The position numbers and the translations under genes are program-made. Below are positions 33,879 through 43,095 of a DNA stretch of 64,000 bases, in pieces (position 1 is the stretch's first letter; every line of letters starts with the position of its first letter). Source of the DNA: Steroidobacteraceae bacterium (GTDB taxonomy: Bacteria > Pseudomonadota > Gammaproteobacteria > Steroidobacterales > Steroidobacteraceae); the NCBI GenBank assembly GCA_019187185.1, contig JABAQU010000011.1, positions 62,001-126,000 of the forward strand, written 5' to 3'. A model generated the notes under the pieces. It was not told the origin of the DNA and made no database searches. It saw only the letters and a list, made by a program, of their open reading frames with translations.

Positions 33879-36800
33879 TCAGCCGTCAGCTGTCAGCTTT
33901 CGCCCCTCGACCGAACTCTTCCCGCCCGTCGTCAGCGCCCTCCTGAACCACGGCCCTGCCTTGCGCTCGAGGTCATCGACGACCGTGAACACGGCCGGGA
34001 CGATCACCAGGGTGAGCGCCGTCGAGGTGATGAGGCCTCCGATCACCGCGATGGCCATCGGCGCGCGGAACGAAGAGTCGCCGGTGATGTTGAGTGCCAC
34101 CGGCAGCATGCCCGCCACCATCGCCACCGTCGTCATGACGATCGGCCGCGCGCGCTTGTGGCCCGATTCGAGCAGTGCGGTTACCCGGTCGCGCCCCGCA
34201 CGCATTTCCTCGATCGCGAAATCGACCAGCAGGATCGAGTTCTTCGCGACGATGCCCATCAGCATCAGCACGCCGATCACCGCGGGCAGGGACAGCGCCT
34301 TGCCGGTCAGCATCAGCGCGAGCGCCGCGCCACCGATCGACAGCGGCAATGCCGAGAGGATCGTGATCGGCTGGAACACCCGCGCGAACAGCAGCACGAG
34401 CACCGCAAACACCATCAGCACGCCGGCGGCGATCGCGAGCAGGAAGTTCGCGAACAGCTCGTTCATCATCTCGGCGTCGCCCTTTTCGATCAGCCGCACG
34501 CCCTGCGGCAGATGCTGCAGTACCGGCAATGCCATGATGCGCTCCATCGCGACGCTCGGCTCGATGCCCACGCGATCCGCCCCGATCGCCACGCGGCGGC
34601 TCTGGTTGTAGCGGCGCACCGTACTCGGGCCCTGGCCGAAGCTGATGTCGGCCACCGCCTTCAATGGCACCGCGCCACCGCCCGCCGTCGGCACCGGCAG
34701 GTTCTCGATCGCCCCGAGGTCGGAGCGCGCCGCCTCGACGAGGCTCACACGGATCGGCACCTGCCTGTCGGTCAGCGAGAACTTCGCGCCATTCTGCGCG
34801 AGGTCACCGATCGTGGCGATGCGCACGGTCTGGCCGATGCTCGCGACAGTCACGCCGAGATCGGCGGCGAGATCGAGCCGCGGGCGGATCACGATCTCCG
34901 GCCTCGGCAGGTCGCCCTCGATGCGCGGGTCGCGCAGCCCCGGGAGCGTGCGCATCTCGTCGACGATCTGCTCTGCCGTGACCTGCACGAGGTCGGAGTC
35001 CTCGCCCGTCAGGAAGAGCGTGATGTCGCGCCCGAGCCCGCCGTGCTGGCTCTGGAAGCTGATGCGCGCATCCGGGATCACCCGGAGCTGGCGGATCATC
35101 TCCGCTTCCCATTCGATCTGCGACAGCTTGCGCCTCGACGGATCGACGAGATTGATGTAGAGCGTCGCGTCGCGCACGTCGCCGGCATCGTCGGCACCGA
35201 TCGCCTCGACGACATCGACAACTTCCGGCCGCCGGCGCACGAGCGTGGCGACCCGCGCGGAGACCGCCGCGGTGTCCTCGAGGCGCACGCCCGGCGGCAG
35301 CTCGATGTTGAGCGTAGCCGTCGACAGGTCGCTCGGCGGAATGAACGCCTGCGGCACCGCCATCAGCGCAAACACCGACACGACGAAAAACACGGCGCCG
35401 CCGAGTATCGTGCGCCAGCGGTGTTGCACGGACAGGCGCAGCAGCGCGAGATAGGCCCGCATGATCGGCCCGTCGTCGTGATGCACGCGCCCGTGGCCCT
35501 TCAAGGTGTAGGCGGCGATCAGCGGCGTGATCAGCCGCGCGACGAGCAGCGACATGAACACCGCGACCGCGACGGTGAGACCGAACTGCTTGAAGAACTG
35601 CCCGGTCACGCCGCTCATGAAGCTGACCGGCAGGAACACCGCGATGATGGTCGCCGAGGTCGCGACGACCGCGAGCCCGATCTCGTCGGCCGCATCGAGC
35701 GCCGCCTGCCACGCACTCTTGCCGGTGCGCATGTGACGCACAATGTTCTCGATCTCGACGATCGCGTCGTCGACCAGCACGCCCGCGACCAGCGACAGCG
35801 CGAGCAGGCTGATCTGGTTCAGCGTGAACCCCATCCACTGCATGAAGGCGAAGGTCGGAATGGCAGACAGCGGGATCGCGAGTGCCGAGATGCCGGTGGC
35901 ACGCCAGTCGCGCAGGAACAGGAACACGACCAGCACCGCGAGCAGCGAGCCCTCGATGAGCGCATGGATCGCCGAGTCGTAGGTGCGCTGCGTGAACTTG
36001 ACGGTCGAGAACACGAGCTTCACCGAGACGCGCGGAAATTCCTTCGCGAGCTGGGCGATCTCGCGATTCACGAGCGCGAGGACCGTGACGTCGGAGCTGC
36101 CCTTCGCACGGAAGATGCCGAAGGTCGTCGCCTCGCGCCCATTGAAGCGCGCGAGCGAGCGGACTTCGGCGACACCGTCGTGCACGTCGGCGATGTCCTT
36201 CAACTGCACGACGCGGCCGCCCGGCACCGCGATGCGCGTCTCGCCGAGATCGAACGCCGACTTCGCCCCGCCGAGCACGCGGATCGCCTGCTCGCCCCCG
36301 CCGACCTGCGCCCGCCCTCCCGGCAAGTCGAGGTTGAGCTGGCGCAGCTGCTGATTCACTTCCACCGCGGTGATGCCGAGCGCCTGCATCCGGCCCGGGT
36401 CGAGTTCGACCCGGATCTCGCGATCGACGCCCCCGCCGCGGGTCACCTGCGCGATGCCCGGCACGGCGAGCAGCCGCTTCGTGATCGTGTTGTCGACGAA
36501 CCAGGACAGCTGCTGCGGCGTCATGTCGGTGGTGCTGACCGCGAAATAGGCGATCGCGCCGCCCTCGATGTCCTCGCGCTGCACGACCGGCTCTTCGATG
36601 CCCTCGGGCAGGTCGCTGCGCACTTTCGCCACGGCGTCGCGCACATCGTTGACGGCCCGGTCGACCGGCGTGCCGATCTGGAACTCGACGAAAGTCAGGC
36701 TCTGCCCCTCGATCGCACGCGAGGTGATCTCGCGCACGTTGCCGACGCTCGCGACCGCGCCGTCGATCTTCTGCATCACCTGCGTTTCGATCTCGGTGGG

Positions 36801-36968
36801 CGCGGCGCCGGGTTGCGAGACGCTCACCATGACGAGCGGATACGCGATATCCGGGTTCATGTTGATCGGCAGTCGGATGAAGGCCGTCACGCCGAGGAAC
36901 AGCAGCACGACGAACAGCACGAGCGGCAACGTCGGGTGACGGATGGCCCATGCGGAAATGTTCTTCAT
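33879..36968 (-). CDS. RND-family efflux pump inner-membrane transporter
   Basis: This 1029-residue protein has the AcrB/MexB architecture: a first span starting WAIRHPTLPLVLFVVLLFLG, two large periplasmic loops and about eleven further spans. The proton-relay aspartates are D400 and D401 in VLVDDAIVEIENIVRHM. It resembles the hydrophobe/amphiphile efflux group rather than heavy-metal CusA. Its ATG overlaps the adaptor gene stop (ATGA), so both are expressed together. No outer-membrane TolC-type gene is adjacent; it must borrow one. Many long open frames on the other strand are shadows of this gene. Confidence 0.93.
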   Translation of the reverse strand: MKNISAWAIRHPTLPLVLFVVLLFLGVTAFIRLPINMNPDIAYPLVMVSVSQPGAAPTEIETQVMQKIDGAVASVGNVREITSRAIEGQSLTFVEFQIGTPVDRAVNDVRDAVAKVRSDLPEGIEEPVVQREDIEGGAIAYFAVSTTDMTPQQLSWFVDNTITKRLLAVPGIAQVTRGGGVDREIRVELDPGRMQALGITAVEVNQQLRQLNLDLPGGRAQVGGGEQAIRVLGGAKSAFDLGETRIAVPGGRVVQLKDIADVHDGVAEVRSLARFNGREATTFGIFRAKGSSDVTVLALVNREIAQLAKEFPRVSVKLVFSTVKFTQRTYDSAIHALIEGSLLAVLVVFLFLRDWRATGISALAIPLSAIPTFAFMQWMGFTLNQISLLALSLVAGVLVDDAIVEIENIVRHMRTGKSAWQAALDAADEIGLAVVATSATIIAVFLPVSFMSGVTGQFFKQFGLTVAVAVFMSLLVARLITPLIAAYTLKGHGRVHHDDGPIMRAYLALLRLSVQHRWRTILGGAVFFVVSVFALMAVPQAFIPPSDLSTATLNIELPPGVRLEDTAAVSARVATLVRRRPEVVDVVEAIGADDAGDVRDATLYINLVDPSRRKLSQIEWEAEMIRQLRVIPDARISFQSQHGGLGRDITLFLTGEDSDLVQVTAEQIVDEMRTLPGLRDPRIEGDLPRPEIVIRPRLDLAADLGVTVASIGQTVRIATIGDLAQNGAKFSLTDRQVPIRVSLVEAARSDLGAIENLPVPTAGGGAVPLKAVADISFGQGPSTVRRYNQSRRVAIGADRVGIEPSVAMERIMALPVLQHLPQGVRLIEKGDAEMMNELFANFLLAIAAGVLMVFAVLVLLFARVFQPITILSALPLSIGGAALALMLTGKALSLPAVIGVLMLMGIVAKNSILLVDFAIEEMRAGRDRVTALLESGHKRARPIVMTTVAMVAGMLPVALNITGDSSFRAPMAIAVIGGLITSTALTLVIVPAVFTVVDDLERKAGPWFRRALTTGGKSSVEGRKLTADG

Positions 36969-38077
36969 GTGGTCGTCCTCACGGACTCACCCTCGCGCAG
37001 GAAGGCGCCGGCGGTCACGACCACGCGCTCCGTGCCGTCGAGGCCCTCGCCGATCACGACGCCGTGGGCCGTCGTGTCGGCGACGCGCACGTCGCGCCGG
37101 ATCACCTTCTCGTCGGGCCCGACGATGTACACATAGGTGCCCTTGCGGTCCGCGAGCACCGCGGTCTGTGGCACGACGGCCCGCGAGGCATCGGACACCA
37201 GCACTTCGCCGCGCGCAAACGCGCCGGGACGCAGGTTCGGGTCCGGGTCGAGCGCAATGCGCACCTCGCCGAGGCGGCTCGCGGGGTCGATCGTGGCTCC
37301 GATGAGCCGCACGGTGCCCTTGTAGGGTGCGTCTACGCCCGAGATGCGCACGGTTGCAACCTGCCCCACCTCGAGGTGCGGCAGGTCCTGCTCGGCGACC
37401 TTGCCCCGCAGCTCGACCGCGCCGTCCTGTGCGAGCCGGAAGAGCGGCTCGCTGCCGCCCGACACGATCTGCCCGACTTCCGCGGCGCGCGTCAGCACGA
37501 TGCCGTCCTGCGGCGCACGCACTTCGGTGCGGGCGAGCCGCGCGCGCATTTCCTTCAGCTGGGCCTCGGCGACTGCGACCTGCGCGGTCGTGGTCGCGAG
37601 CTTCGAGCGCCGTTGTTCGATCGCTTCCTTCGACAGCGCGCCCGAGGCTTCGACCCCCTGCGCGCGATTCCAGTCGGCCCGCGCGAGATCGGCATCGGCG
37701 CGGGCCTGCACGAGCGAGGCCTCGAGTCGCGCCACCTGCGGCAGGAGCACGGAAGTATCGAGCACGGCGAGACGCTGCCCGCGCTTCACCGGATCGCCCA
37801 CGTCCACGAAGACCGCCGCAATCCGGCCCCCTTCGCCGTCGATGCCGAGCGGCAATTCATTGCGCGCGCTGATCGTGCCGTTGATCGACACGACGGACGC
37901 GACAGGGCCGAGCTGCGGCTTTGCCACAGTGACGAGCGGTGGGGGATCCGTGACCGGGCCCGTACCGGAACCTGCGACCCGCAGGCCGATGAGGATCGCG
38001 ATGAGGACGAGTACGGCGGCGACAATCCCTATCGTCAGGGATTTCTTCGTGAGCTGCATGGGCACGGGCGGATCCAT
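36965..38077 (-). CDS. RND efflux periplasmic adaptor (membrane fusion protein)
   Basis: This 370-residue HlyD/AcrA-type adaptor has an N-terminal membrane anchor (SLTIGIVAAVLVLIAILIGL). A lipoyl-like half-motif (GDPVKRGQRLAVLDTS) comes next, then an alpha-helical hairpin (about 95-165), the second lipoyl half (VRAPQDGIVLTRAAEVGQIV) and beta-barrel domains. It links the RND pump to an outer-membrane channel. ATG 38077 is used; ATG 38059 six codons later is also plausible because it directly precedes the anchor. Confidence 0.92.
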   Translation of the reverse strand: MDPPVPMQLTKKSLTIGIVAAVLVLIAILIGLRVAGSGTGPVTDPPPLVTVAKPQLGPVASVVSINGTISARNELPLGIDGEGGRIAAVFVDVGDPVKRGQRLAVLDTSVLLPQVARLEASLVQARADADLARADWNRAQGVEASGALSKEAIEQRRSKLATTTAQVAVAEAQLKEMRARLARTEVRAPQDGIVLTRAAEVGQIVSGGSEPLFRLAQDGAVELRGKVAEQDLPHLEVGQVATVRISGVDAPYKGTVRLIGATIDPASRLGEVRIALDPDPNLRPGAFARGEVLVSDASRAVVPQTAVLADRKGTYVYIVGPDEKVIRRDVRVADTTAHGVVIGEGLDGTERVVVTAGAFLREGESVRTTT

Positions 38078-38146
38078 GGCGAAAGCAGGCGGCGAATCTT
38101 ACGCCGATCGTCCCGTGGGCGCCGCTTCGTTCCGGCGCATTTCACA

Positions 38147-38165
38147 CCACGGACACGGGCCGTGG
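38147..38165 (-). terminator. Hairpin just downstream of tRNA-Lys
   Basis: CCACGG (38147-38152) pairs with CCGTGG (38160-38165) around a seven-base loop. It begins four bases after the tRNA 3' end on the minus strand. There is no following T-run, so it may act as a processing barrier rather than a terminator. Confidence 0.3.
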
Positions 38166-38169
38166 ATCA

Positions 38170-38242
38170 TGGGCCGTGCTGGGCTCGAACCAGCGACCAA
38201 CTCCTTAAAAGGGAGCTGCTCTACCTACTGAGCTAACGGCCC
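38170..38242 (-). tRNA. tRNA-Lys (anticodon UUU)
   Basis: The minus strand folds as a complete tRNA of 73 bases. The acceptor stem is GGGCCGT/ACGGCCC, the D arm GCTC...GAGC, the anticodon stem GCTCC/GGAGT with loop CTTTTAA (anticodon TTT), and the T arm GCTGG/CCAGC with loop TTCGAGC; the discriminator is A. CCA is not encoded. Its first ten bases overlap the end of queC. A tRNA-Lys at this place after queC is the classical gammaproteobacterial arrangement. Confidence 0.95.
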
Positions 38243-38958
38243 GCGGAAGGGTGCGCATCATAGCGATACCGCGTCGGGTCGGCGACTCCCGCCGCAGCGA
38301 AACCTGCCCGGCGCAGGCGGCAGGCGTCGCAACGGCCACAGGCGCGGCCCGCCTCGTCCGCCTGGTAACACGAGACCGTGATGCCGTAGTCCACGCCGAG
38401 CCTCCGGCCCTCGGCGACGATGGCGGCCTTCGACAGATGCTGCAGCGGCGCATGGATCCGCGTCGGCCGGCCTTCCACGGCCGCACGCGTCGCGAGCCGC
38501 GCGAGACCCTCGAACGCCTGCACGAATTCGGGCCGGCAATCGGGATAGCCGGAATAGTCGACTGCGTTCACGCCGATGAAGATGTCCCGCGATCCGAGGA
38601 CCTCCGCCCAGCCGAGGGCGAGTGCAAGCAGCAGCGTGTTGCGCGCCGGCACATACGTCACCGGGATGCCGGGTGCCGATTCCTCCGGCACCGCAATCGC
38701 GGCATCGGTCAACGCGGAGCCGCCGATGCCGGCGAGGTCCACGTGCATCACCCGATGCTCCACGGCGCCGAGCGCCGCGGCGACGCGCGCCGCGGCGGCG
38801 AGCTCCGCCGCATGCCGCTGTCCGTACGCGACCGACAGTGCGTGACACGCGTACCCGGCATGGCGCGCAATCGCGAGCACGGTCGCCGAATCGAGCCCGC
38901 CCGACAGCAGCACGACGGCTCGCGGCGCAGGCGGCGCCGGACTATCGGCCGGGTTCAT
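38233..38958 (-). CDS. queC: 7-cyano-7-deazaguanine synthase
   Basis: This 241-residue PP-loop ATPase converts 7-carboxy-7-deazaguanine to preQ0 in queuosine synthesis. The PP-loop SGGLDSAT lies near the start. The C-terminal zinc cysteines are in [22 protein letters not shown]. The TAG stop (38233-38235) falls inside the 5' end of tRNA-Lys, so the last codons are also tRNA acceptor stem. It overlaps queE by 17 bases. Confidence 0.93.
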   Translation of the reverse strand: MNPADSPAPPAPRAVVLLSGGLDSATVLAIARHAGYACHALSVAYGQRHAAELAAAARVAAALGAVEHRVMHVDLAGIGGSALTDAAIAVPEESAPGIPVTYVPARNTLLLALALGWAEVLGSRDIFIGVNAVDYSGYPDCRPEFVQAFEGLARLATRAAVEGRPTRIHAPLQHLSKAAIVAEGRRLGVDYGITVSCYQADEAGRACGRCDACRLRRAGFAAAGVADPTRYRYDAHPSAGR

Positions 38959-39601
38959 CGCCCCACAACACCTTGTGCAACTGGATCTGGAAACGCACCG
39001 GTGCCCGGTCCGCGAGTATCCACTCCGCGAGCTCGCGCGCCGGCAGCTCGCGGTGGCTCGGCGAGAAGAACACCGTGCAGCGACCGTCGAGCCCGTGCGC
39101 GCGCACCTGGCCGATCGCCCACTCGTAATCGGCGCGATCCGTGATCACGAACTTGATGAGGTCGTGCGCGGTGAGCAGCGAGAAGTCGTCAGGACGATTG
39201 CGCGCCATCTCGCCCGACCCCGGCGTCTTCACGTCCACGACGCGCTGCACGCGCGGGTCGACCGCTGCGATCGCCAGTGCACCGCTCGTCTCGAGCGACA
39301 CGACATGGCCGGCGTCGCACAACGCGGTGAGGAGCGGCGGGCACGCGCGCTGGGCGAGCGGCTCGCCGCCCGTCACGCACACGTGACGCGTGGCAAAGCT
39401 CGCCACCTTCGCGAGCACCGCCGACTGCGACCACCATGCCCCGCCGCTGAACGCGTAGGTCGTATCGCAATACCTGCAGCGCAGCGGACATCCCGTGAGG
39501 CGCACGAACACCGTCGGGAACCCGACGGTCGCAGCCTCGCCCTGCAACGACAGGAAGATCTCGGTGACCTTGAGTCGCGACTCTGTCGCGGGGACGTTCA
39601 A
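38942..39601 (-). CDS. queE: 7-carboxy-7-deazaguanine synthase (radical SAM)
   Basis: This 219-residue radical SAM enzyme makes 7-carboxy-7-deazaguanine from 6-carboxytetrahydropterin. The cluster motif CxxxCxxC is CPLRCRYC, followed by VTGGEPL for SAM binding. The start is probably TTG 39601 within a TTGA overlap with cpoB; no ATG or GTG lies nearby, and the family start [14 protein letters not shown] comes ten residues later. It acts directly before QueC. Confidence 0.9.
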   Translation of the reverse strand: MNVPATESRLKVTEIFLSLQGEAATVGFPTVFVRLTGCPLRCRYCDTTYAFSGGAWWSQSAVLAKVASFATRHVCVTGGEPLAQRACPPLLTALCDAGHVVSLETSGALAIAAVDPRVQRVVDVKTPGSGEMARNRPDDFSLLTAHDLIKFVITDRADYEWAIGQVRAHGLDGRCTVFFSPSHRELPARELAEWILADRAPVRFQIQLHKVLWGDEPGR

Positions 39602-40374
39602 TGCCCTTCGGCGATCAGGCGCTTCATGCGCTCCTGCGCGAGCTTCGCCGCCTCGGTATCCGGGTAGCGCGCCACGACCTGCGCAAAGCTGCGCTTGGCG
39701 GCATCGAAACGTTTCAGTTCGTATTGCGCGTAGCCGAGCTTCAGCACGGCGCCCGGCGTCTTGGCCGAATCGGGCCAGCGTTGGCCCACCGCATCGAACG
39801 CGGCGGCCGCCTTCTCGTAATCGCGCGTCACGTAATAGGCCTCACCGAGCCAGTATTGGGCGTTCGGCGCGAGCGCGCCGTCCGGGTCGCTGTCGAGCAC
39901 AGCCTGGAATCCCGCGATGGCATCCGGGTAACGCGCGTCCTTGAGCGCCGCGAACGCACTGTCGTAGGCACGCTGCGGGTCCGCCACGCCGGCCGGTGCC
40001 GAACCGGCCGCTGCCGGTCCCGCTCCCGTGCCGACCTGCGGCGAGCCGGTCGCGGCGACACCCGATTCGAGCGCGGCGAGTCGGCGGTCGAGGTCCTGGT
40101 AGAGATCGCGCTGCTGCTTCTGGGTCGCCGCGAGCCCGTTTTCCTGCACGTCTGCCCGGCCACGCAGGTCGCGCGACTGCGACTCGAGCGCCTCGACCCG
40201 CTGGGAAAGTTCGACGAGGCTCTGATTCGCGATGATGCGTTCGACTTTCGCGAGGCGTGCATCGAGATCGGCGAGGCGCACCTGCACGGGGTCTTCCTCG
40301 GCCGGCGTGAGGCTGCAACCCGTGAGCCACAGGGTCGCCAGCGCGATGGCGGACAGGACAGCGTGATGACGCAT
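39598..40374 (-). CDS. cpoB: CpoB (YbgF), Tol-Pal coordinating TPR protein
   Basis: This 258-residue protein has a signal sequence ending in the lipobox-like LTGC (C20). A coiled-coil trimerisation region (about 30-105, VQVRLADLDARLAKVERII) follows, then an Ala/Gly/Pro linker and about three TPR repeats (YDSAFAALKDARYPDAIAGF, YWLGEAYYVTRDYEKAAAAF, LKLGYAQYELKRFDAAKRSF). CpoB links peptidoglycan synthesis to outer-membrane constriction. The E. coli protein is not a lipoprotein, so the LTGC site is notable. Confidence 0.9.
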   Translation of the reverse strand: MRHHAVLSAIALATLWLTGCSLTPAEEDPVQVRLADLDARLAKVERIIANQSLVELSQRVEALESQSRDLRGRADVQENGLAATQKQQRDLYQDLDRRLAALESGVAATGSPQVGTGAGPAAAGSAPAGVADPQRAYDSAFAALKDARYPDAIAGFQAVLDSDPDGALAPNAQYWLGEAYYVTRDYEKAAAAFDAVGQRWPDSAKTPGAVLKLGYAQYELKRFDAAKRSFAQVVARYPDTEAAKLAQERMKRLIAEGH

Positions 40375-40387
40375 GCGCGAAGCCCGT

Positions 40388-40924
40388 TCAGTTCAGGTAC
40401 ACGATTTCGACGCGGCGATTCTGCGCCCACGCCACTTCGTCGCTGCCCGCCGCCGCCGGCCGCTCTTCGCCATAACTGACGGTCGCGACCTGCGTCTCGG
40501 CGACACCCTGCAGCAGCAGCGCGCGCCGCACGGTCTGCGCACGGCGCTCGCCGAGGCCGATGTTGTATTCGCGCGTACCCCGCTCGTCGGTATGGCCTTC
40601 GAGACGCACGCGCGTACCCGGGTGCGATGCGAGGTACTGGGCGTGCGCAGTCACGAGCGCGGCATCCTCCGGCTTCAGTTCCGCACGGTCGAAGTCGAAG
40701 TAGATGACGCGTTTCGACAGCAGTTCGCCCTGCGGACCCGCCGCTGCGGTATCGTCGCCGAGCGGTGCGCTCGTGACGCCCCCGCTGCCCGCAGTTTGCG
40801 TGCCGGCGGCCGACTCGGTGGCTTGCGTCGCTCCCGTGTCCGGCTTCTGCACGGGCTTCTTGCCCGCGCAACCGCCGATCGCGAGCGCACCCGCAGCCAG
40901 CCACACCCAAATTGAATTACGCAT
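40388..40924 (-). CDS. pal: Pal, peptidoglycan-associated outer-membrane lipoprotein
   Basis: This 178-residue lipoprotein has lipobox IGGC (C19) and a flexible Thr/Gly/Ala linker. A C-terminal OmpA-like domain follows, with VIYFDFDRAELKPED, the peptidoglycan-binding motif EGHTDERGTREYNIGLGERRA and VSYGEERP. Pal anchors the outer membrane to peptidoglycan and binds TolB. ATG 40924 is chosen because it gives the lipoprotein signal; a longer frame lacks one. Confidence 0.95.
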   Translation of the reverse strand: MRNSIWVWLAAGALAIGGCAGKKPVQKPDTGATQATESAAGTQTAGSGGVTSAPLGDDTAAAGPQGELLSKRVIYFDFDRAELKPEDAALVTAHAQYLASHPGTRVRLEGHTDERGTREYNIGLGERRAQTVRRALLLQGVAETQVATVSYGEERPAAAGSDEVAWAQNRRVEIVYLN

Positions 40925-40940
40925 CGTTCCAGTTCCTCTG

Positions 40941-42257
40941 TTACCTGTTCGGCCGCATCGGGCCCCAGACGGGCTCGCGCACCTCGCCCCGGTCAGCCGC
41001 GAGCCGCTGCGTCGTGAGCCCGTCGACCGACACGGTCGCGAGCACGCCCTGGCCGCGCTCACGCCCCGCATAGATCAGCATCGCACCATTCGGCGCGAAA
41101 TCCGGCGATTCGTCGAGCGGCCCCTTCGACAGCAGCCGCACGACACCTGACCCGAGATCCTGCACGGCGATACGGTACGCACCCGCCGACAGCGTGACCA
41201 TGGCCAGCGACTTGCCGTCGGGAGACAGCCTCGGGCGCGCATTGTAGCTCCCCGTGAAGGTCACGCGCCTCGGGGTCGCATTCGCCGCGGCGTCCACCCG
41301 ATAGATCTGCGGGCTGCCTGCCCGGTCGGACGTGAAGAAGAGCGTGCGGCCGTCGGCGCTGAACACGGCCTCCGTGTCGATGGCCGCATCGGACGTCACG
41401 CGTGTCAGCGCACCGTCCACGATCGAGATCAGGTACACGTCGAGGTTGCCCGCGGCTGTGGACAGCGTCACGGCGAGCTGGCGACCGTCGGGCGCGAACG
41501 CCGGCGACCCGTTGATGCCGGCGCGCGCGATGAGCCGCCGTCGTTCGCCCGTGCGGATCCGCTGCAGCCAGATGGCCGAGGCGTGTGTCTCGAACGACAC
41601 GTAGGCGAGCCACTCCCCGTCGTTCGACCACGCCGGCGACATCAACGGCAGCGAAGACTCGGCGATGGTGCGCGCGCCCTCCCCGTCCGCATCGGCAACG
41701 ATCAGCCGGTACGTCTGCCGCGGCGGCCGGCCGTCGACCGCCACGTAGGCGATGCGGGTCGCGAACGCGCCCGGTACACCGAGTATCTTTTCATACACGA
41801 GATCGCTCACGCGGTGGGCGGCCTCGCGTACCGAGCCCGTGCCGGCCACGAACCGCTGCGCGGCGATCCGCTGGCCGTTGACGAGATTCACGACCTCGAC
41901 CTCGATCTGCACGGCTCCGGCTTCACCAGGCACGACGCGCCCGACGACGATGTAGTCATTGCGGGCGGTGCGCCAGTCGGAGGCGACCACGTCCGCGGCG
42001 CGCGACGGCTGCTCGATCATGTCGCCGCGCGCCATGGCGCGAAAGCGGCCGCTGCCTTCGAGGTCGCGCTGCACGATCGCGGCGATGTCGAGGCCGCCAT
42101 CGCCAGGGACCGAGCGCGCGAACGGCACGATCGCCACCGGGATCGGGTCGGTTACGCCCGACGTGATCTCGATGCGCAATTGCGCCTGCGCCGGGATCGC
42201 CGGCAGCAGGCAGGTGAGCGCACTCAGCAGGGTGAAAAGACGTCGCAGGTCAATCAT
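40941..42257 (-). CDS. tolB: TolB, periplasmic beta-propeller
   Basis: This 438-residue protein has a signal peptide (LFTLLSALTCLLPAIPAQA), an N-terminal domain and six TolB/WD-like repeats with the SPAWSNDGEWLAYVSF, SPAFAPDGRQLAVTLS and KSLAMVTLSAG type pattern. It moves between Pal and TolA during cell constriction. ATG 42257 overlaps the tolA stop by eight bases. Confidence 0.95.
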   Translation of the reverse strand: MIDLRRLFTLLSALTCLLPAIPAQAQLRIEITSGVTDPIPVAIVPFARSVPGDGGLDIAAIVQRDLEGSGRFRAMARGDMIEQPSRAADVVASDWRTARNDYIVVGRVVPGEAGAVQIEVEVVNLVNGQRIAAQRFVAGTGSVREAAHRVSDLVYEKILGVPGAFATRIAYVAVDGRPPRQTYRLIVADADGEGARTIAESSLPLMSPAWSNDGEWLAYVSFETHASAIWLQRIRTGERRRLIARAGINGSPAFAPDGRQLAVTLSTAAGNLDVYLISIVDGALTRVTSDAAIDTEAVFSADGRTLFFTSDRAGSPQIYRVDAAANATPRRVTFTGSYNARPRLSPDGKSLAMVTLSAGAYRIAVQDLGSGVVRLLSKGPLDESPDFAPNGAMLIYAGRERGQGVLATVSVDGLTTQRLAADRGEVREPVWGPMRPNR

Positions 42258-43095
42258 TCGGCTTGAATACCACTTCCAGGTTGCGTTCGAACAGGGCCGG
42301 ATCGGGGGGTGGCGGCAAGGGCGAGGCATTCATGACCGCCAGCTCGATCGACTGCCGGACCGCCGCATCCCCGTTGCACTTCAGGATCCGTGCGGCAACC
42401 ACCGCGCCACCCGGCACCTGGGTGACCTGCACGACACACTCGATGCCGGGTCGCGCCGTCGGCGGGCGCCGCCATTCGCTGATGATTTTCGCACGGATGA
42501 GGTCCCGCCACTGCGCGCCGGCTCCGCTCGCGGCGCGGGCACGCTCCTCGGCCTCGAGGCCGCGCCGCAAGTCCGCTTCCCGTTCGGCGCGCTGACGCTG
42601 TTCATCCGCCTTGCGCTGTGCCTCGGCCTTGCGCTCGGCCTCGGCCTTGCGCGCGGCCTCCGCCTTGCGTTCGGCCTCCGCCTTGCGCGCTGCTTCCGCC
42701 CTCTGCCGCTCCATCGCGTTGCGGCGGTCCTCCGCTGCGCGTCGCTCGTCTGCCGCGCGTTGCAGCGCCTCCGCGCGCTTTCGCTCCTGTACGTCATCCC
42801 GCGCAGCCGCCGGGACGTCACGCACGGGTTCCGGTGTGGACTCAGCCACGGGCGCGGGCGGTGGCGGCTGCGGTGCGGGCAACGGCTCGCGCGGCTGGCG
42901 CAGACCGGGCACCGACGCAGGGTCGACCACGACCGCGTCGATTGCGAGCAACTGCGGCTCGGGCGGAGACGCACGCTGCCAGGTGAGCCAGCCGACGCCG
43001 AACAGCGCAAACAGCGCCAGATGCAGCAGGATCGAGCCGGCGTATGGCCCGAGGAAACTTCCGCCGCCGGATTCCGCCTGCGTACGCGCCGTCAT
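42250..43095 (-). CDS. tolA: TolA, envelope-spanning energy-transducing protein
   Basis: This 281-residue protein has one N-terminal membrane span (SILLHLALFALFGVGWLTW) and a Pro-rich stretch. A long Ala/Lys/Glu/Arg helix follows, with repeated AERKAEAARK units (about 130-170), and then the C-terminal TolA III domain (IECVVQVTQVPGGAVVAARIL). It carries the proton-motive energy from TolQR to Pal-TolB. The stop of tolA and start of tolB overlap, and ATG 43095 overlaps the tolR stop. Confidence 0.9.
   Translation of the reverse strand: MTARTQAESGGGSFLGPYAGSILLHLALFALFGVGWLTWQRASPPEPQLLAIDAVVVDPASVPGLRQPREPLPAPQPPPPAPVAESTPEPVRDVPAAARDDVQERKRAEALQRAADERRAAEDRRNAMERQRAEAARKAEAERKAEAARKAEAERKAEAQRKADEQRQRAEREADLRRGLEAEERARAASGAGAQWRDLIRAKIISEWRRPPTARPGIECVVQVTQVPGGAVVAARILKCNGDAAVRQSIELAVMNASPLPPPPDPALFERNLEVVFKPND

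Noticed and set aside
33873-37136. A 1087-codon open frame on the plus strand opposite the RND transporter
   Set aside because: The translation is His/Arg/Asp-rich without domains, as expected for the antisense of a GC-rich gene; the minus strand encodes a clear RND pump.
38170-38242. tRNA-Lys as an integration site with a downstream mobile element
   Set aside because: No repeated tRNA 3' end, integrase or atypical genes are seen on the 3' side; the next gene is an RND adaptor.
42605-42705. Tandem DNA repeat as a mobile or satellite element
   Set aside because: The repeat encodes the AERKAEAARK helix of TolA domain II and is explained by the protein.
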